Source: Myxococcales bacterium (GTDB lineage: Bacteria; Myxococcota_A; Polyangia; Nannocystales; Nannocystaceae). Taken from it: a stretch of DNA of 64,000 nucleotides. Where the stretch lies: NCBI GenBank assembly GCA_020633315.1, contig JACKDV010000011.1, positions 186,001-250,000 of the forward strand. The letters are read 5' to 3'. Of the stretch, positions 36,469-45,357 are shown piece by piece. The translations under genes were made by a program, and so were the position numbers. Numbering within the stretch: the first letter of the stretch is position 1; each line of letters starts with the position of its first letter. A model generated the notes under the pieces. That model did no database searches. It was not told the origin of the DNA and saw nothing but the letters and a program-made list of their open reading frames with translations.

Positions 36469-38190
36469 TCAGCCCCAGGGCATGATGCGGATCCGGCCCT
36501 GGTCCTCCCAGCCGGCCTCCTCGTTGATCCACTCCTTGCGCAGCACCAGGCCCTGCTGGTCGTCGCGGGTGGCGAAGATGTTGCTCAGCCAGTTGGCGTC
36601 GTCGCGCTCGGGGTAGTCGGAGCGGTAGTGCGAGCCGCGGCTCTCGGTGCGCATCAGCCCAGCCTGGGTGATCACCTCGGCCACGTCGAGCATGTTGCGC
36701 TGCTCCATCGCCAGCACCAGGTCGAAGGGCTCGGCGATGCACAGGTCCTCGCGGATCCGGGCGCGCTGCTGGTCGATCACCTCCTGGGCCGCCCGCAGCT
36801 GGGTCTCGTCCTTCTCGACCAGCAGGTACTCCCACATCTTGCGCCGCAGCTCGCGGTGCAGCTCGCTCGGCCGGGTCTTGCCCCCAACCTCGCGCATCCG
36901 GGCCAGGCGCTCGCCGAGCAGGCGGTCGAGCTCGTCGCGGCGTAGCTGCGTCTGCGGCCGATCCTTGGCCACCTCGGCCGCCTTGGTGCCCGCCCGCCAG
37001 CCGAACACCTGCGAGCCGCCCAGCATGGTGCCGCCCAGGCGATCCGCCCCCTGCCAGCCCGCCGTCTCGCCGCAGGCGAACAGCCCCCGCAGGTAGGGCG
37101 ACTGGGCGTCGGTGTCGATGCGGATCCCCCCGTTGCTGGTGTGGTGGTGCAGCTGCACCTGCAGCAGGTCGGTGCCCAGATCGATCCCGTTGTCTCTCAT
37201 GTAGTGATCGAAGACCTCGGGCTGGAAGCCGCGCTGGGTGCCGGCGAGGTCGAGGAACACGGCGTCGTTCTCGGTGCCGCGGCCCGCGAGCACCTCACCG
37301 TGGATCGCCCGGTCGAGGTGGATCGCGCCGTCGCGACAGCTCACCGGCCAGTGGAAGGCCTTGAGCTTGGAGGCCTCGAGCACGTCCATGCCCGGCGGCA
37401 GCCAGTCGGCCAGGAACGCCTTGCCGTGGCGGTTCACCAGGCGGTACGGATCCTCCATCTCGTAGAGCATCACCATGCACTGGGTGGGCCAGGTGGTGGC
37501 CAGCCCCTGCTGCATGAACTCCATGTTGAAGATCGCAGCGCCGGCCCGCAGCGCCATCGCGTAGCCGTCCCCGGTGTTGCCCGGCGGGTTGAAGCTGTAC
37601 TCGAACAGCTGGCCCACCCCGCCGGTGGCGAGGATCACCGCGCCCGCGTGCACCACGAAGGGCTCGCCCTCGTCGTCGATGCCCACCGCCCCGCGGCAGC
37701 GGCCGCCCTCCACCAGCAGATCGCTGAGGTTGGCGTGCTCGATCACCTGGGTGTTGGTGCCCTCGATCACCGCCTTCTGGATCTGCACGATGTTGTTGGT
37801 GCCCTTGGACTCCTTGGTCGCAGGCATGGTCGCGAGCATCTTGCTCTGGAAGCGCATCCCCATGCCGCGCAGGCGCTTGATCGCCGCGCTCACCTCGTCC
37901 ACGAAGATCCGGCACAGCGCCGGGTCGGCCATGCCCAGGCCGGCCTGCAGCATGTCCTGGTAGGTGAGGTCGGGGGGATTGAACAGCCCGCCCTTGGGGC
38001 CCACGGTGCGGATCGTCCAGAAGTCGGCCTTGGGGTTGCTGGTAGCCCCCGCGCCCCGCACCCCCGGCACCCCGAAGCGCCCCTTGACGGCCATCATGGT
38101 GCGCGCGCCCGCGTCGTGGGCCGCGATCGTCGACGCGGTCGCGGCCCCTCCGCCGCCGACCACCAGGACATCCGTCTCGTAGGTCTTCAT
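36469..38190 (-). CDS. Fumarate reductase/succinate dehydrogenase-like flavoprotein
   Basis: A 573-residue FAD protein of the fumarate reductase/aspartate oxidase superfamily. The N-terminus DVLVVGGGGAATAS is the dinucleotide-binding loop, ILATGGVGQLF follows, and HHHTSNGGIRI near residue 350 and the FAD-holding GLFACGETAGWQGADRLGG are in the expected order. The C-terminal helical domain is present. The window contains no iron-sulfur or membrane anchor subunit beside it, so it is probably a soluble reductase or dehydrogenase and not respiratory. ATG 38190 gives the normal N-terminus. It is the last gene of the eight-gene run starting at 46140, 64 bases after ubiD-like, so reduction or desaturation of a pathway acid is plausible. 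Confidence 0.85.
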   Translation of the reverse strand: MKTYETDVLVVGGGGAATASTIAAHDAGARTMMAVKGRFGVPGVRGAGATSNPKADFWTIRTVGPKGGLFNPPDLTYQDMLQAGLGMADPALCRIFVDEVSAAIKRLRGMGMRFQSKMLATMPATKESKGTNNIVQIQKAVIEGTNTQVIEHANLSDLLVEGGRCRGAVGIDDEGEPFVVHAGAVILATGGVGQLFEYSFNPPGNTGDGYAMALRAGAAIFNMEFMQQGLATTWPTQCMVMLYEMEDPYRLVNRHGKAFLADWLPPGMDVLEASKLKAFHWPVSCRDGAIHLDRAIHGEVLAGRGTENDAVFLDLAGTQRGFQPEVFDHYMRDNGIDLGTDLLQVQLHHHTSNGGIRIDTDAQSPYLRGLFACGETAGWQGADRLGGTMLGGSQVFGWRAGTKAAEVAKDRPQTQLRRDELDRLLGERLARMREVGGKTRPSELHRELRRKMWEYLLVEKDETQLRAAQEVIDQQRARIREDLCIAEPFDLVLAMEQRNMLDVAEVITQAGLMRTESRGSHYRSDYPERDDANWLSNIFATRDDQQGLVLRKEWINEEAGWEDQGRIRIMPWG

Positions 38191-38254
38191 CGCGAGGCAG
38201 TGTGCCGCAATTGTCGGCCGACCACCACGCACCGGCGCCTCGGGACCGTCGCGC

Positions 38255-39703
38255 TCACTTGCGCCCGAGGATCTCGGCCAGATCGACGGCGTCGAGCACC
38301 TCGGGGGGAATCCGATTGCGAGTGACCGGTCGCGCGGGGGCGAGCGGGCGCGTGGCATCGATGCCCATCTTGGCCGAGCGCCCGTCCTCGCGGGGGCACG
38401 AGGGATCGAGGGGCGTGCCCTGCTCGCCGCTCAGGATCACCACCTTGGTGTCGGCCTGGGTCTGCAGGGCCATCGCCGCCATCACCTCGCGCAGATCGGA
38501 GGGATCGACGTCCTCGTCGACGATGATCACGTGCTTGGCGTAGATGTCCGAGCGGAGCAGCGCCTCGATCACCCGCCGCGGCTCGTCGTCGTCGGCCTTG
38601 GCCAGCGAGACGATCGCGGTCAGGGGCGCGGGCAGGGCCACCCGGCGAACCCCCGCGCAGGCGGCCCGGGCGTCGCGCAGCGTGCGATGCTCGAGCGCGG
38701 GCATCGACAGCAGCAGGTGCTCCATGCCTCCGCTGACGATGTCCTGGAAGTAGGGATCGCGGCGGTGGGTGATGGCCCGCACCCGGAACACCGGGGTGCG
38801 GGTGGCCCCGGTGGCGTAGCCGGTGAACTCCCCGAACGGCCCCTCGTCGGCGTCCTCGGTGACCGAGACCTCGCCCTCGAGCACGATCTCTGCGTGGGCC
38901 GGCACCAGCAGCCCGGTGCCCGTCACCGTGCGGGCCACCGGCAGCGGCCGCCCCAGCAGCCCCCCGATGATCTCGTACTCGTCCACCTCGGCCGTGCCTG
39001 CGTACAGCGAGCCCAGGGTGACCGCGGGGTGCAGGCCGTTGACCACCGCGATCGGCATCGCCTCGCCGCGGGCGCGGTGCTTCTCGTAGATCCCGTGCAG
39101 GTGCCGCCCCCGCTCCATGTAGATGCCGGTGCGGTCCCGACCCAGGATCATCATGCGGTGGTAGCTGAGGTTGCCGATGCCGGTCTCGGGGTCGCGTGCC
39201 ACCACCATCGCCGCGGTGAGGTACGGCCGCTCGTTGTCGTCGGCGTGGTAGACCATGGGCGGCAGCCAGCCCAGGTCCACCTCCTCGCCCCACTGCACCA
39301 CCTCATGCACCGGAGCGTCCTGCCCCGCCACCTCCACCGGCTCGATCCGGCGGGCCGCGGCCTGCTCGAAGCGCGAGCCCACCTCGGACAGCGAGCAGCC
39401 CAGCGCCAGGGCCAGCCGCCCCATCGAGCCGCCCACGTTGGTGACCACGGGCAGGCTCGTGCCCTCCACGTCGCGGAACACCAGGATCGGCGAGCGCCGC
39501 TTGGCCTCGAGCGCGGTCACGATGGCCGCGGTCTCGAAGCGGGGGCTCACCCGGCGGCTCACCTCCACGTAGTCGGCCTTGCGCTTGGTCCGGACCAGCT
39601 CGAGGAAGCCCCGCAGGGAGACCGGGGCCGGGGCATCCCCCGGCGTCGTGGGACCCCCCGAGGTGACGGAGTCCGTGATCATGGGCGCGACTGTGTCTGC
39701 CAT
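38255..39703 (-). CDS. UbiD-family prFMN-dependent decarboxylase
   Basis: A 482-residue UbiD-type (de)carboxylase. The catalytic Glu-rich motif is DADEGPFGEFTGY near residues 284-296, followed by RDPYFQDIV. The N-terminal flavin-binding region includes VVTNVGGSMGRLALALG and GNLSYHRMMI. These enzymes use prenylated FMN, made by UbiX elsewhere in the genome, to add or remove carboxyl groups on aromatic or alpha,beta-unsaturated acids. The start is ATG 39703 with GGGGACGA upstream; ATG 39682 is possible. It lies 46 bases after the ligase gene in the same run. Substrate is unknown; neighbours suggest a step in a small-acid pathway and not ubiquinone synthesis. Confidence 0.9.
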   Translation of the reverse strand: MADTVAPMITDSVTSGGPTTPGDAPAPVSLRGFLELVRTKRKADYVEVSRRVSPRFETAAIVTALEAKRRSPILVFRDVEGTSLPVVTNVGGSMGRLALALGCSLSEVGSRFEQAAARRIEPVEVAGQDAPVHEVVQWGEEVDLGWLPPMVYHADDNERPYLTAAMVVARDPETGIGNLSYHRMMILGRDRTGIYMERGRHLHGIYEKHRARGEAMPIAVVNGLHPAVTLGSLYAGTAEVDEYEIIGGLLGRPLPVARTVTGTGLLVPAHAEIVLEGEVSVTEDADEGPFGEFTGYATGATRTPVFRVRAITHRRDPYFQDIVSGGMEHLLLSMPALEHRTLRDARAACAGVRRVALPAPLTAIVSLAKADDDEPRRVIEALLRSDIYAKHVIIVDEDVDPSDLREVMAAMALQTQADTKVVILSGEQGTPLDPSCPREDGRSAKMGIDATRPLAPARPVTRNRIPPEVLDAVDLAEILGRK

Positions 39704-39749
39704 CGTTCGTCCCCGCGGTGTGGTCGACCGCCGGCTCGGGGCTCGGCCC

Positions 39750-41312
39750 TCAGTCCTGCTCCTGAGCCGCGAGCACCTGGGCCTTGAGCTTGCTGCGGCT
39801 CACCTTGCCCGAGGCCGTCTGCGGCAGCTCGCCGACCAGCACGAACTCCTTGGGCACGCGCACGAAGGGCATCGCCTCGAGGCAGTGCGCCTTGAGCTCG
39901 ACCCGCGTGGGCTGCTGGCCCTCGTGCGGGATGATGTAGGCCACCACCCGCTCGCCGAGGATCTCGTCGGGCAGGCCGATCACCGCCACCTCCTGCACGG
40001 CCGGGTGGCGGTGCAGCACGTCCTCGATCTCCTGCGGGAAGATGCGCTCGCCCGCGCTCTTGATCATCTCCGAGCTGCGGCCCACCAGGAACAGGTGACC
40101 GTCCTCGTCCAGCCGCCCCAGGTCGCCGGTGCGCAGGCGGCCCTGGTCGTCGATCTTGCCCAGCTCGCGCTCGTCGCCGCTGACGTAGCCCTTCATGATG
40201 TTGGGCCCGCCCGCCGCGACCTCGCCCACCACCCCCGGGCCCACCGGCTCCTCGTTGGGGCCGAGGATCTCCAGGCGCACGTTGGGCAGGGCGCGGCCCA
40301 CCGAGCCCTCCTTCACGAACAGCTCGTCGGGGCCGATCCAGGTGATGCGCGGCGCCGCCTCGGTCTGGCCGTAGGCCAGGTGGATGCCCACGTCGGGCAG
40401 GGCCTCGCTCAGCTTGTGCAGGCTGGAGGGCGACAGGGCCCCGCCCGTGACCAGCACGTAGCGCAACGACGGCGGAGGCCGGCTGGCGATCTTGGAGCGA
40501 TCGAGCAGCTGCTTGAAGTGGTAGGGCACGCCCGAGAAGCCGGTGACCTTGGAGTCGACCAGCTCGGCGTGGACCTTGGCCGGGAAGGTGAAGCCCCCCG
40601 AGAACACCACCGTGCCGCCGATCATCGCGTGCATCAGCAGCTGCATGCGGCCGTGGATGTAGTAGAGCGGCACCACCACCAGGATGCTGTCGTCGGCGCT
40701 CAGGCCCATCAGCTCGTTGGAGGCCTGGAGGTTGGCGACGAAGTTGGTGTGCGAGAGCATCACCCCGTTGGGGCGACCGGTGGTCCCCGAGGTGTAGACG
40801 ATCATCGCCACGTCGTCGGCGGAGACGGCCGGATCGGGGGTCTTGCCCGCCGCGCCGCTCAGGATCGACTCGAGGGTGGTCACCGAGCGCTCCGCATCGC
40901 CCACCGCGGCCTCGCTCGCCACCGTGAACACGAGCTCGGGCAGCCGCAGCCCGTGCCCGCCGTCGGCGGAGCCCCCGTGCTTGGCGAGCTGCTTGGCGTC
41001 GATGACGATGGCCTTGGGCGCCGCCTCGTCGAGCACGCCCTGCAGCACCTCGCGACCGGCCAGGGTGGGCATGTCCACCGACTGCGCGCCAGCCTTGAGG
41101 ATCCCCCAGAAGTAGGTGAGGGAGGCCAGGTCGTTGTCGCAGAGGATCGCGACTCGATCGCCCGGCCCCACTCCGCGCTCGGCGAGCGCCGCGGCCACCC
41201 GATCGCTGTGCTCGTTCAGCTCGGCGAAGGTGGCGCGGGCGTCCGGGAAGATCGCAGCCGGCTTTTCGGGATGTCTCTGGGCGTCGTTGCGGAGCAGGTC
41301 GAAGAGGAACAC
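39750..41312 (-). CDS. Acyl-CoA/acyl-ACP ligase (ANL superfamily)
   Basis: A 520-residue adenylate-forming ligase with motif A3 YTSGTTGRPNGV (near 170-182), A5 YGQTEA, A7 RTGDLG and the catalytic Lys in TASGKVSRSKL near the C-terminus. It activates a carboxylic acid as acyl-AMP and passes it to CoA or a phosphopantetheinyl carrier. The next gene upstream, 82 bases away, encodes an acyl carrier protein, so loading that carrier is a reasonable guess. The start is GTG 41312 with a strong GGAGG six bases upstream, which decides it. Confidence 0.92.
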   Translation of the reverse strand: MFLFDLLRNDAQRHPEKPAAIFPDARATFAELNEHSDRVAAALAERGVGPGDRVAILCDNDLASLTYFWGILKAGAQSVDMPTLAGREVLQGVLDEAAPKAIVIDAKQLAKHGGSADGGHGLRLPELVFTVASEAAVGDAERSVTTLESILSGAAGKTPDPAVSADDVAMIVYTSGTTGRPNGVMLSHTNFVANLQASNELMGLSADDSILVVVPLYYIHGRMQLLMHAMIGGTVVFSGGFTFPAKVHAELVDSKVTGFSGVPYHFKQLLDRSKIASRPPPSLRYVLVTGGALSPSSLHKLSEALPDVGIHLAYGQTEAAPRITWIGPDELFVKEGSVGRALPNVRLEILGPNEEPVGPGVVGEVAAGGPNIMKGYVSGDERELGKIDDQGRLRTGDLGRLDEDGHLFLVGRSSEMIKSAGERIFPQEIEDVLHRHPAVQEVAVIGLPDEILGERVVAYIIPHEGQQPTRVELKAHCLEAMPFVRVPKEFVLVGELPQTASGKVSRSKLKAQVLAAQEQD

Positions 41313-41394
41313 GGATGGCCTCCGGGCTCGGCGTCACGGCGGAGCCGAGCCCCCGAGCCAAGAGCCGGTCGAGCCCGCCCCCGCCGCGCCGGGA

Positions 41395-41634
41395 CTAGGA
41401 CTTGACGTTGCGCTCGATGTAGGCCGCGATCTTGTCGATCGAGCCGAAGTTGTCGGGGGTGATGTCGTCGATCTCCACGTCGAAGCCCACCTCACCCTCG
41501 ATCCACACCACCAGCTCCATGATCGCGGTCGAGTCGATGACGCCGGCCAAGCTGGTGTCGGCCTCGATCTCGGCGCCGCCGCTGGCGAGCTCGGTGCGGA
41601 TGTACTCGGTCAGTTTCTTCTTGATGTCGTCCAT
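41395..41634 (-). CDS. Acyl carrier protein
   Basis: A 79-residue acidic carrier protein with the phosphopantetheine site VIDSTAIMELV (Ser35; the usual DSL is DST). Helix 1 (DDIKKKLTEYIRTEL) and the closing helix (NFGSIDKIAAYIE) are present, so it is complete. It is a free-standing carrier and not part of a PKS or NRPS. Placement between the enolase-superfamily gene (48 bases upstream) and the ANL ligase gene suggests that pathway intermediates are tethered to it. The DST variant and the setting argue against it being the housekeeping fatty-acid AcpP. Confidence 0.9.
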   Translation of the reverse strand: MDDIKKKLTEYIRTELASGGAEIEADTSLAGVIDSTAIMELVVWIEGEVGFDVEIDDITPDNFGSIDKIAAYIERNVKS

Positions 41635-41682
41635 GAGCTTGGCTTCTTGGGCAGCGGGAGCATACCGAAGGGCGCGGCGGAA

Positions 41683-42843
41683 TCAGCCACCCGAGGCCAG
41701 GAGCCTCGTGGGCTCGCCCACACGCCGTTGGGCGACGATCTGAGGGTCGACCTCGACCCCCAGGCCCGGCGCGTCCAGCCCAGCGGGGCCCTCGGAGGCC
41801 GCTGCGGGCTCGTCGGACGCCCGCAGCACGTCGGACTCGAGCAGGAAGCGATTCTGCCCCTTGCCATCCAGGCAGGCGAACCCGGGCACGCAGCGACCGA
41901 AGACCTCGGCGAGGCGTGACAATACGCCCGACTCGCCCACCAGCGTGCCCAGGTGGATCCCGATTCCGGCCGCCCGCGCGCATTCCACGATCTGGAGGCT
42001 CGCGATCGCCCCGCCATGCTTGCCGGGGCGCACGTTGAAGATGTCGGCGGCCCGCTCGGCCACGAGCCGCTCGGCGTCCGCGAGCGAGCACACGGACTCG
42101 TCGGCCATCACCGGGACCCCGCTGCGCTCTCGGATGGCCCGCAGGCCGGCGAGATCGTCGGCCGGCACCGGCTGCTCGATGGAGGCGATCGGGATCTCCC
42201 GCAGCGCCGCCAGCCGTGCCACCGCCTCGTCGGCCGACCACGCCGCGTTGGCATCGAGGCGAAGCGGCACCTTGGGCCCGAACACCCTGGTGATCATCGC
42301 GAGGCGCTCGGGATCGTCGTCCCGGCCGACCTTCACCTTCACGTGGGTGCGCCCCTTGAAGCGCAGCGCCACGCAGTGCTTCTTGAGATCCGGGGTCGCG
42401 ACCTCGAAGCCGATGATCACCCCGGGCGGCAGCGCGGGCCCGGGCTCGGCCGTGGGATCGGCGAGCAGCACCGAGGCCAGCGAGAAGCCGTGCCGATGCC
42501 CAGCGAGATCGAGCAGCGCCACCTCGAAGCCGCCGAAGGTGGCCAGCTCGCGCCCCACCTCGGGCAGGGTCTGGCGGATCCACCCGAGCACGGCCTCGCG
42601 ATCGAGCAGCTCGCTCCCCAGCAGCCGCCGGGCCAGCGCGGGCCCGCTGCGCTCGAGCACCCCCTCGATGGTCTCGCCGGTGACGTAGGCCCGCGGCAGG
42701 ATCTCACCCCAGCCCACGCCGCCCTGGTCGTCGCGCAGCTCCACGAGCACCGCGTCGCTGTGGCTGCGGCTGCTCAGCGCGTGGCCGAAGCTCCCCCGAA
42801 AGGGGATCCGCACGCGGTGGAGGGTGGCCGACTCAATCCGCAT
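41683..42843 (-). CDS. Enolase-superfamily enzyme (muconate-cycloisomerase/OSBS-like)
   Basis: A 386-residue member of the muconate lactonizing enzyme subgroup. The capping domain is at the N-terminus (GWGEILPRAYVTGET). Active-site residues are in place: KVK with Lys169 and Lys171, metal ligands Asp197 (LDANAAW), Glu223 (SIEQP) and Asp248 (ADES), and the second-side Lys275 in RPGKHGG. Possible reactions are cycloisomerisation, o-succinylbenzoate-type dehydration, or epimerisation of dipeptides or N-acyl amino acids. The MenC-like option is tempting beside an ANL ligase and an alpha/beta hydrolase, but no other menaquinone genes are here. It overlaps the GH3 gene by 11 bases, so the two are translationally coupled. 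Confidence 0.88.
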   Translation of the reverse strand: MRIESATLHRVRIPFRGSFGHALSSRSHSDAVLVELRDDQGGVGWGEILPRAYVTGETIEGVLERSGPALARRLLGSELLDREAVLGWIRQTLPEVGRELATFGGFEVALLDLAGHRHGFSLASVLLADPTAEPGPALPPGVIIGFEVATPDLKKHCVALRFKGRTHVKVKVGRDDDPERLAMITRVFGPKVPLRLDANAAWSADEAVARLAALREIPIASIEQPVPADDLAGLRAIRERSGVPVMADESVCSLADAERLVAERAADIFNVRPGKHGGAIASLQIVECARAAGIGIHLGTLVGESGVLSRLAEVFGRCVPGFACLDGKGQNRFLLESDVLRASDEPAAASEGPAGLDAPGLGVEVDPQIVAQRRVGEPTRLLASGG

Positions 42844-44479
42844 GGAAGCGCTCGAGGATCTCGAGCTGGTCGACGAAGCTCGGATCGCGGGTGAGGTGGG
42901 TGGGCTTGATCTGCGAGTCGCTGGTGCCCCCCGCCAGCCGCTGACGCCGTCGCGCCTCGTAGCTCCCCGGCCGCACCAGCCACAGCTCGGGCGCCCCCAG
43001 CCGCTGCGACGAGCGCTTGGAGCCGTACTCCATGTTGTGCAGCTCGAGCGCCTCGTCGAGCCGCATCGGCACCTCGGCGAGCACCGAGCGCTCGGCCTCG
43101 TTGCTCAGCTCGATCATCGCCACGTAGTGCGGGAAGCCGCTCTTGGCCGGGGCCAGGGTGAACGACTCCACCGCCAAGCCGAGCTGCTCGGCCACGTCGG
43201 AGACCGCCGCGGTCACCTGGTCCTCGGTGAGCTTCTCGCCGGTGAGCGAGCAGGTGGAGCCGGCCCGGTGCAGGAACTCGATCACCGGGGTCCGCTCCTG
43301 CATCCGCACCACCCGGACCACGTCGCCGATGTCGTAGCGGTACAGGCCCGCCGCGTTGCTCAGCACCAGCACGTAGCTGCGGCCCACCTCGAGCTCGTGG
43401 GGCGACAGCACGGTGGGATCGGGCGAGTCGTGCTCGTCCTCGGGCACGAACTCGAAGAGGTTGGCCCCGATCGCGAGCGCCCCGCCGCTGCACCCGTCCT
43501 CCACCGGCACCGCCATGACTCCCTCGGAGGCCATGAGGATGTAGTCGCGCTGGGCCACGCCCTGCAGGTGGGGGCCGAGCAGATCGATGTATGGCTGGAG
43601 CATGGGGCTGCGCCAGCAGATCGCCAGCGCGAGCTGGGGCCACACCCGGTGCGCGAGCAGGCCGGGGCCCCCGTCGCGCAGCGCGGCCAGCTCGGCCGCC
43701 CGCTTGGGGTTGCCGCCGTAGTGCTCGGCCACGTAGCGCCGCACCTCGTCGCCCACCGCCAGGTCCCCGCCGATGCCCCCGCCCTCGATGTCGGCGATGA
43801 GCTGGTCGGCGTACTGCGAGACCTTCTGGAACAGCAGCAGGATCGTGCTGGGGTTGAGGGTCATGATGACCGCGAAGCTCTCCTCCAGCAGGATGCGGGC
43901 GATGGCGTAGTAGCGGCTGTCGGAGTCGCCGATCTGGGCGATCGACTTGGGGATGATCGGCCGCTCGCGCATCTGGGTGGCGCGGGTCACCCCGGCCCAG
44001 TAGGCGCTCTCCGAGCTGCAGGGCAGCCCCCCGGGCGAGCGCACCGCCTTGCCCGAGTCGGAGAAGTTGGTGACCATCCGCCCCTCCTTCGCGGTCGGGT
44101 GCGACGCGAACACCAGGCTCCAGTAGATCCCGAAGGTCCGGCTCTTGTTGCGGAGGAAGCGGTTGGTGGCCGGGATGTACTTGGAGCGCGAGGTGGAGCC
44201 CGAGGTGAGGAAGAAGCGCTTGATCGGCTCGCCGGTGAGCAGGCCCTGCTCGCCGTGCTGCACGGTGCGCTCGACCAGCTCGGCGAAGTCGTCGTAGCGC
44301 TGGATGGGCACGGCCCGGCGATAGTCCGCCAGGGTCTTGATCCCCGCGAAGCCGAAGCGTCGCCCGACCTCGCAGTCGAGGTTGGGGGCGATGATCTGCT
44401 CCTCGAGGAAGCGCTGCTGGACGCGCTCGGGCTCGGCCAGGCTGGCCAAGAAGGTCTGCGCTTCGCGTGAGGCGAACAT
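42833..44479 (-). CDS. GH3-family acyl-amide synthetase
   Basis: A 548-residue protein of the GH3 auxin-responsive promoter family. The ATP-binding loop is FLTSGSTSRSKYIP (near 90), then YRYDIGDVVRV and the C-terminal hinge TGEKLTED. Plant GH3 enzymes adenylate carboxylic acids such as indole acetate or jasmonate and join them to amino acids; bacterial versions are mostly uncharacterised. Here it would activate an acid and form an amide or ester. I prefer ATG 44479, ten bases after AGGAG; GTG 44488, only one base from that site, would overlap the hydrolase stop. Its 3' end overlaps the enolase-superfamily gene. Confidence 0.88.
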   Translation of the reverse strand: MFASREAQTFLASLAEPERVQQRFLEEQIIAPNLDCEVGRRFGFAGIKTLADYRRAVPIQRYDDFAELVERTVQHGEQGLLTGEPIKRFFLTSGSTSRSKYIPATNRFLRNKSRTFGIYWSLVFASHPTAKEGRMVTNFSDSGKAVRSPGGLPCSSESAYWAGVTRATQMRERPIIPKSIAQIGDSDSRYYAIARILLEESFAVIMTLNPSTILLLFQKVSQYADQLIADIEGGGIGGDLAVGDEVRRYVAEHYGGNPKRAAELAALRDGGPGLLAHRVWPQLALAICWRSPMLQPYIDLLGPHLQGVAQRDYILMASEGVMAVPVEDGCSGGALAIGANLFEFVPEDEHDSPDPTVLSPHELEVGRSYVLVLSNAAGLYRYDIGDVVRVVRMQERTPVIEFLHRAGSTCSLTGEKLTEDQVTAAVSDVAEQLGLAVESFTLAPAKSGFPHYVAMIELSNEAERSVLAEVPMRLDEALELHNMEYGSKRSSQRLGAPELWLVRPGSYEARRRQRLAGGTSDSQIKPTHLTRDPSFVDQLEILERFHAD

Positions 44480-44484
44480 GGCGG

Positions 44485-45351
44485 TCACACTCCTAGCGCG
44501 TCACGGGCCCACGCGTCGAGCCGCTCGGCCAGCGCCTCGGGAGCATCGAACTGCAGGCCATGCGCCCCGGGCAGGGACACCGTACGGACGCGCTCGGGGG
44601 GGAGGCGCGCCAGCTCCGCGATCATGCGCGCGTTGTCGGTCGTCACGTCGCGCTCGGCGAGGACCACGAGCACCGGCGCCACCAGCTTGCGCAGGCGCAT
44701 GCGCGCGGCCATCGACAGCTTGGTGCTCACCTCGAGGAAGCGCGGCGAGAAGGTGCGCCACCGCGCCTCGTCGCGGCGGATGAAGCCGTCGAGCGCGGGG
44801 CCGTCGGTGAACATCTCGTCGGTGATCGGGCTGGCGAGCACCGGCGCCTCGGGGGGCTGGCCCTGCCCCTGGGCCTGGACCGCCGCCATGCGCTCCACCA
44901 GGGTGGCCGAGGGGTAGAGCCCGGGGGTCAGCAGGGCCAGGCCGTCCACGGCCTCGCCCAGGCGCAGGGCCAGGTGCACGCCGAGGATCGCTCCCCAGCA
45001 CCAGCCCACGATCACCAGCGGTCGCCCCGGCGCGCGGCCGTGCTCGATCACCCGCAGCGCATCGCCGATGAGCTGCTCGGCCGACTCGGTGTCGCCCCGG
45101 CCCTGGCCCGCATTGAGGCCGCTTCCGCGTCGCTCCACCCCCAGCACGTGGAAGCCCCGCACGCGCCACTGCTCGGCCAGCGGCCGGAACCACGCGGTGT
45201 TGCTCATCACCCCGCTGAGCACGGCCAGGGTGGCCCGCGGGGGCTCGGTGGTGGGGCTCCAGCTACGGTAGCGCAGCGCGTCGGGCGAGCCCGGCGGTTC
45301 GGTGCTGGCCTCGTGCTCGCCCGCGGAGGGCTCCGACCAACGCTCGCCCAT
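44485..45351 (-). CDS. Alpha/beta hydrolase with Cys nucleophile
   Basis: A 288-residue alpha/beta hydrolase. The nucleophile elbow reads VGWCWGA, placing Cys118 where most relatives have Ser (GxSxG). Asp in LAERDVTTDN and His in PGAHGLQF complete the triad. A Cys triad is known in dienelactone hydrolases and in some carrier-bound thioesterases, where it favours acyl transfer. In this operon, with a carrier protein and GH3 enzyme, it could release or transfer the acyl product. It begins 6 bases after the SDR stop. The first 35 residues are polar and probably disordered. Confidence 0.88.
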   Translation of the reverse strand: MGERWSEPSAGEHEASTEPPGSPDALRYRSWSPTTEPPRATLAVLSGVMSNTAWFRPLAEQWRVRGFHVLGVERRGSGLNAGQGRGDTESAEQLIGDALRVIEHGRAPGRPLVIVGWCWGAILGVHLALRLGEAVDGLALLTPGLYPSATLVERMAAVQAQGQGQPPEAPVLASPITDEMFTDGPALDGFIRRDEARWRTFSPRFLEVSTKLSMAARMRLRKLVAPVLVVLAERDVTTDNARMIAELARLPPERVRTVSLPGAHGLQFDAPEALAERLDAWARDALGV

Positions 45352-45357
45352 GATCGC

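Noticed and set aside
36469..38190. Respiratory succinate dehydrogenase or fumarate reductase complex
   Set aside because: No iron-sulfur or membrane anchor subunit gene is adjacent; the flavoprotein is embedded in a biosynthetic-looking gene run.
41683..42843. Menaquinone pathway (MenC/MenE/MenH) reading of the operon
   Set aside because: MenD, MenF, MenB and MenA are absent, and GH3, ACP and UbiD do not belong to that pathway.
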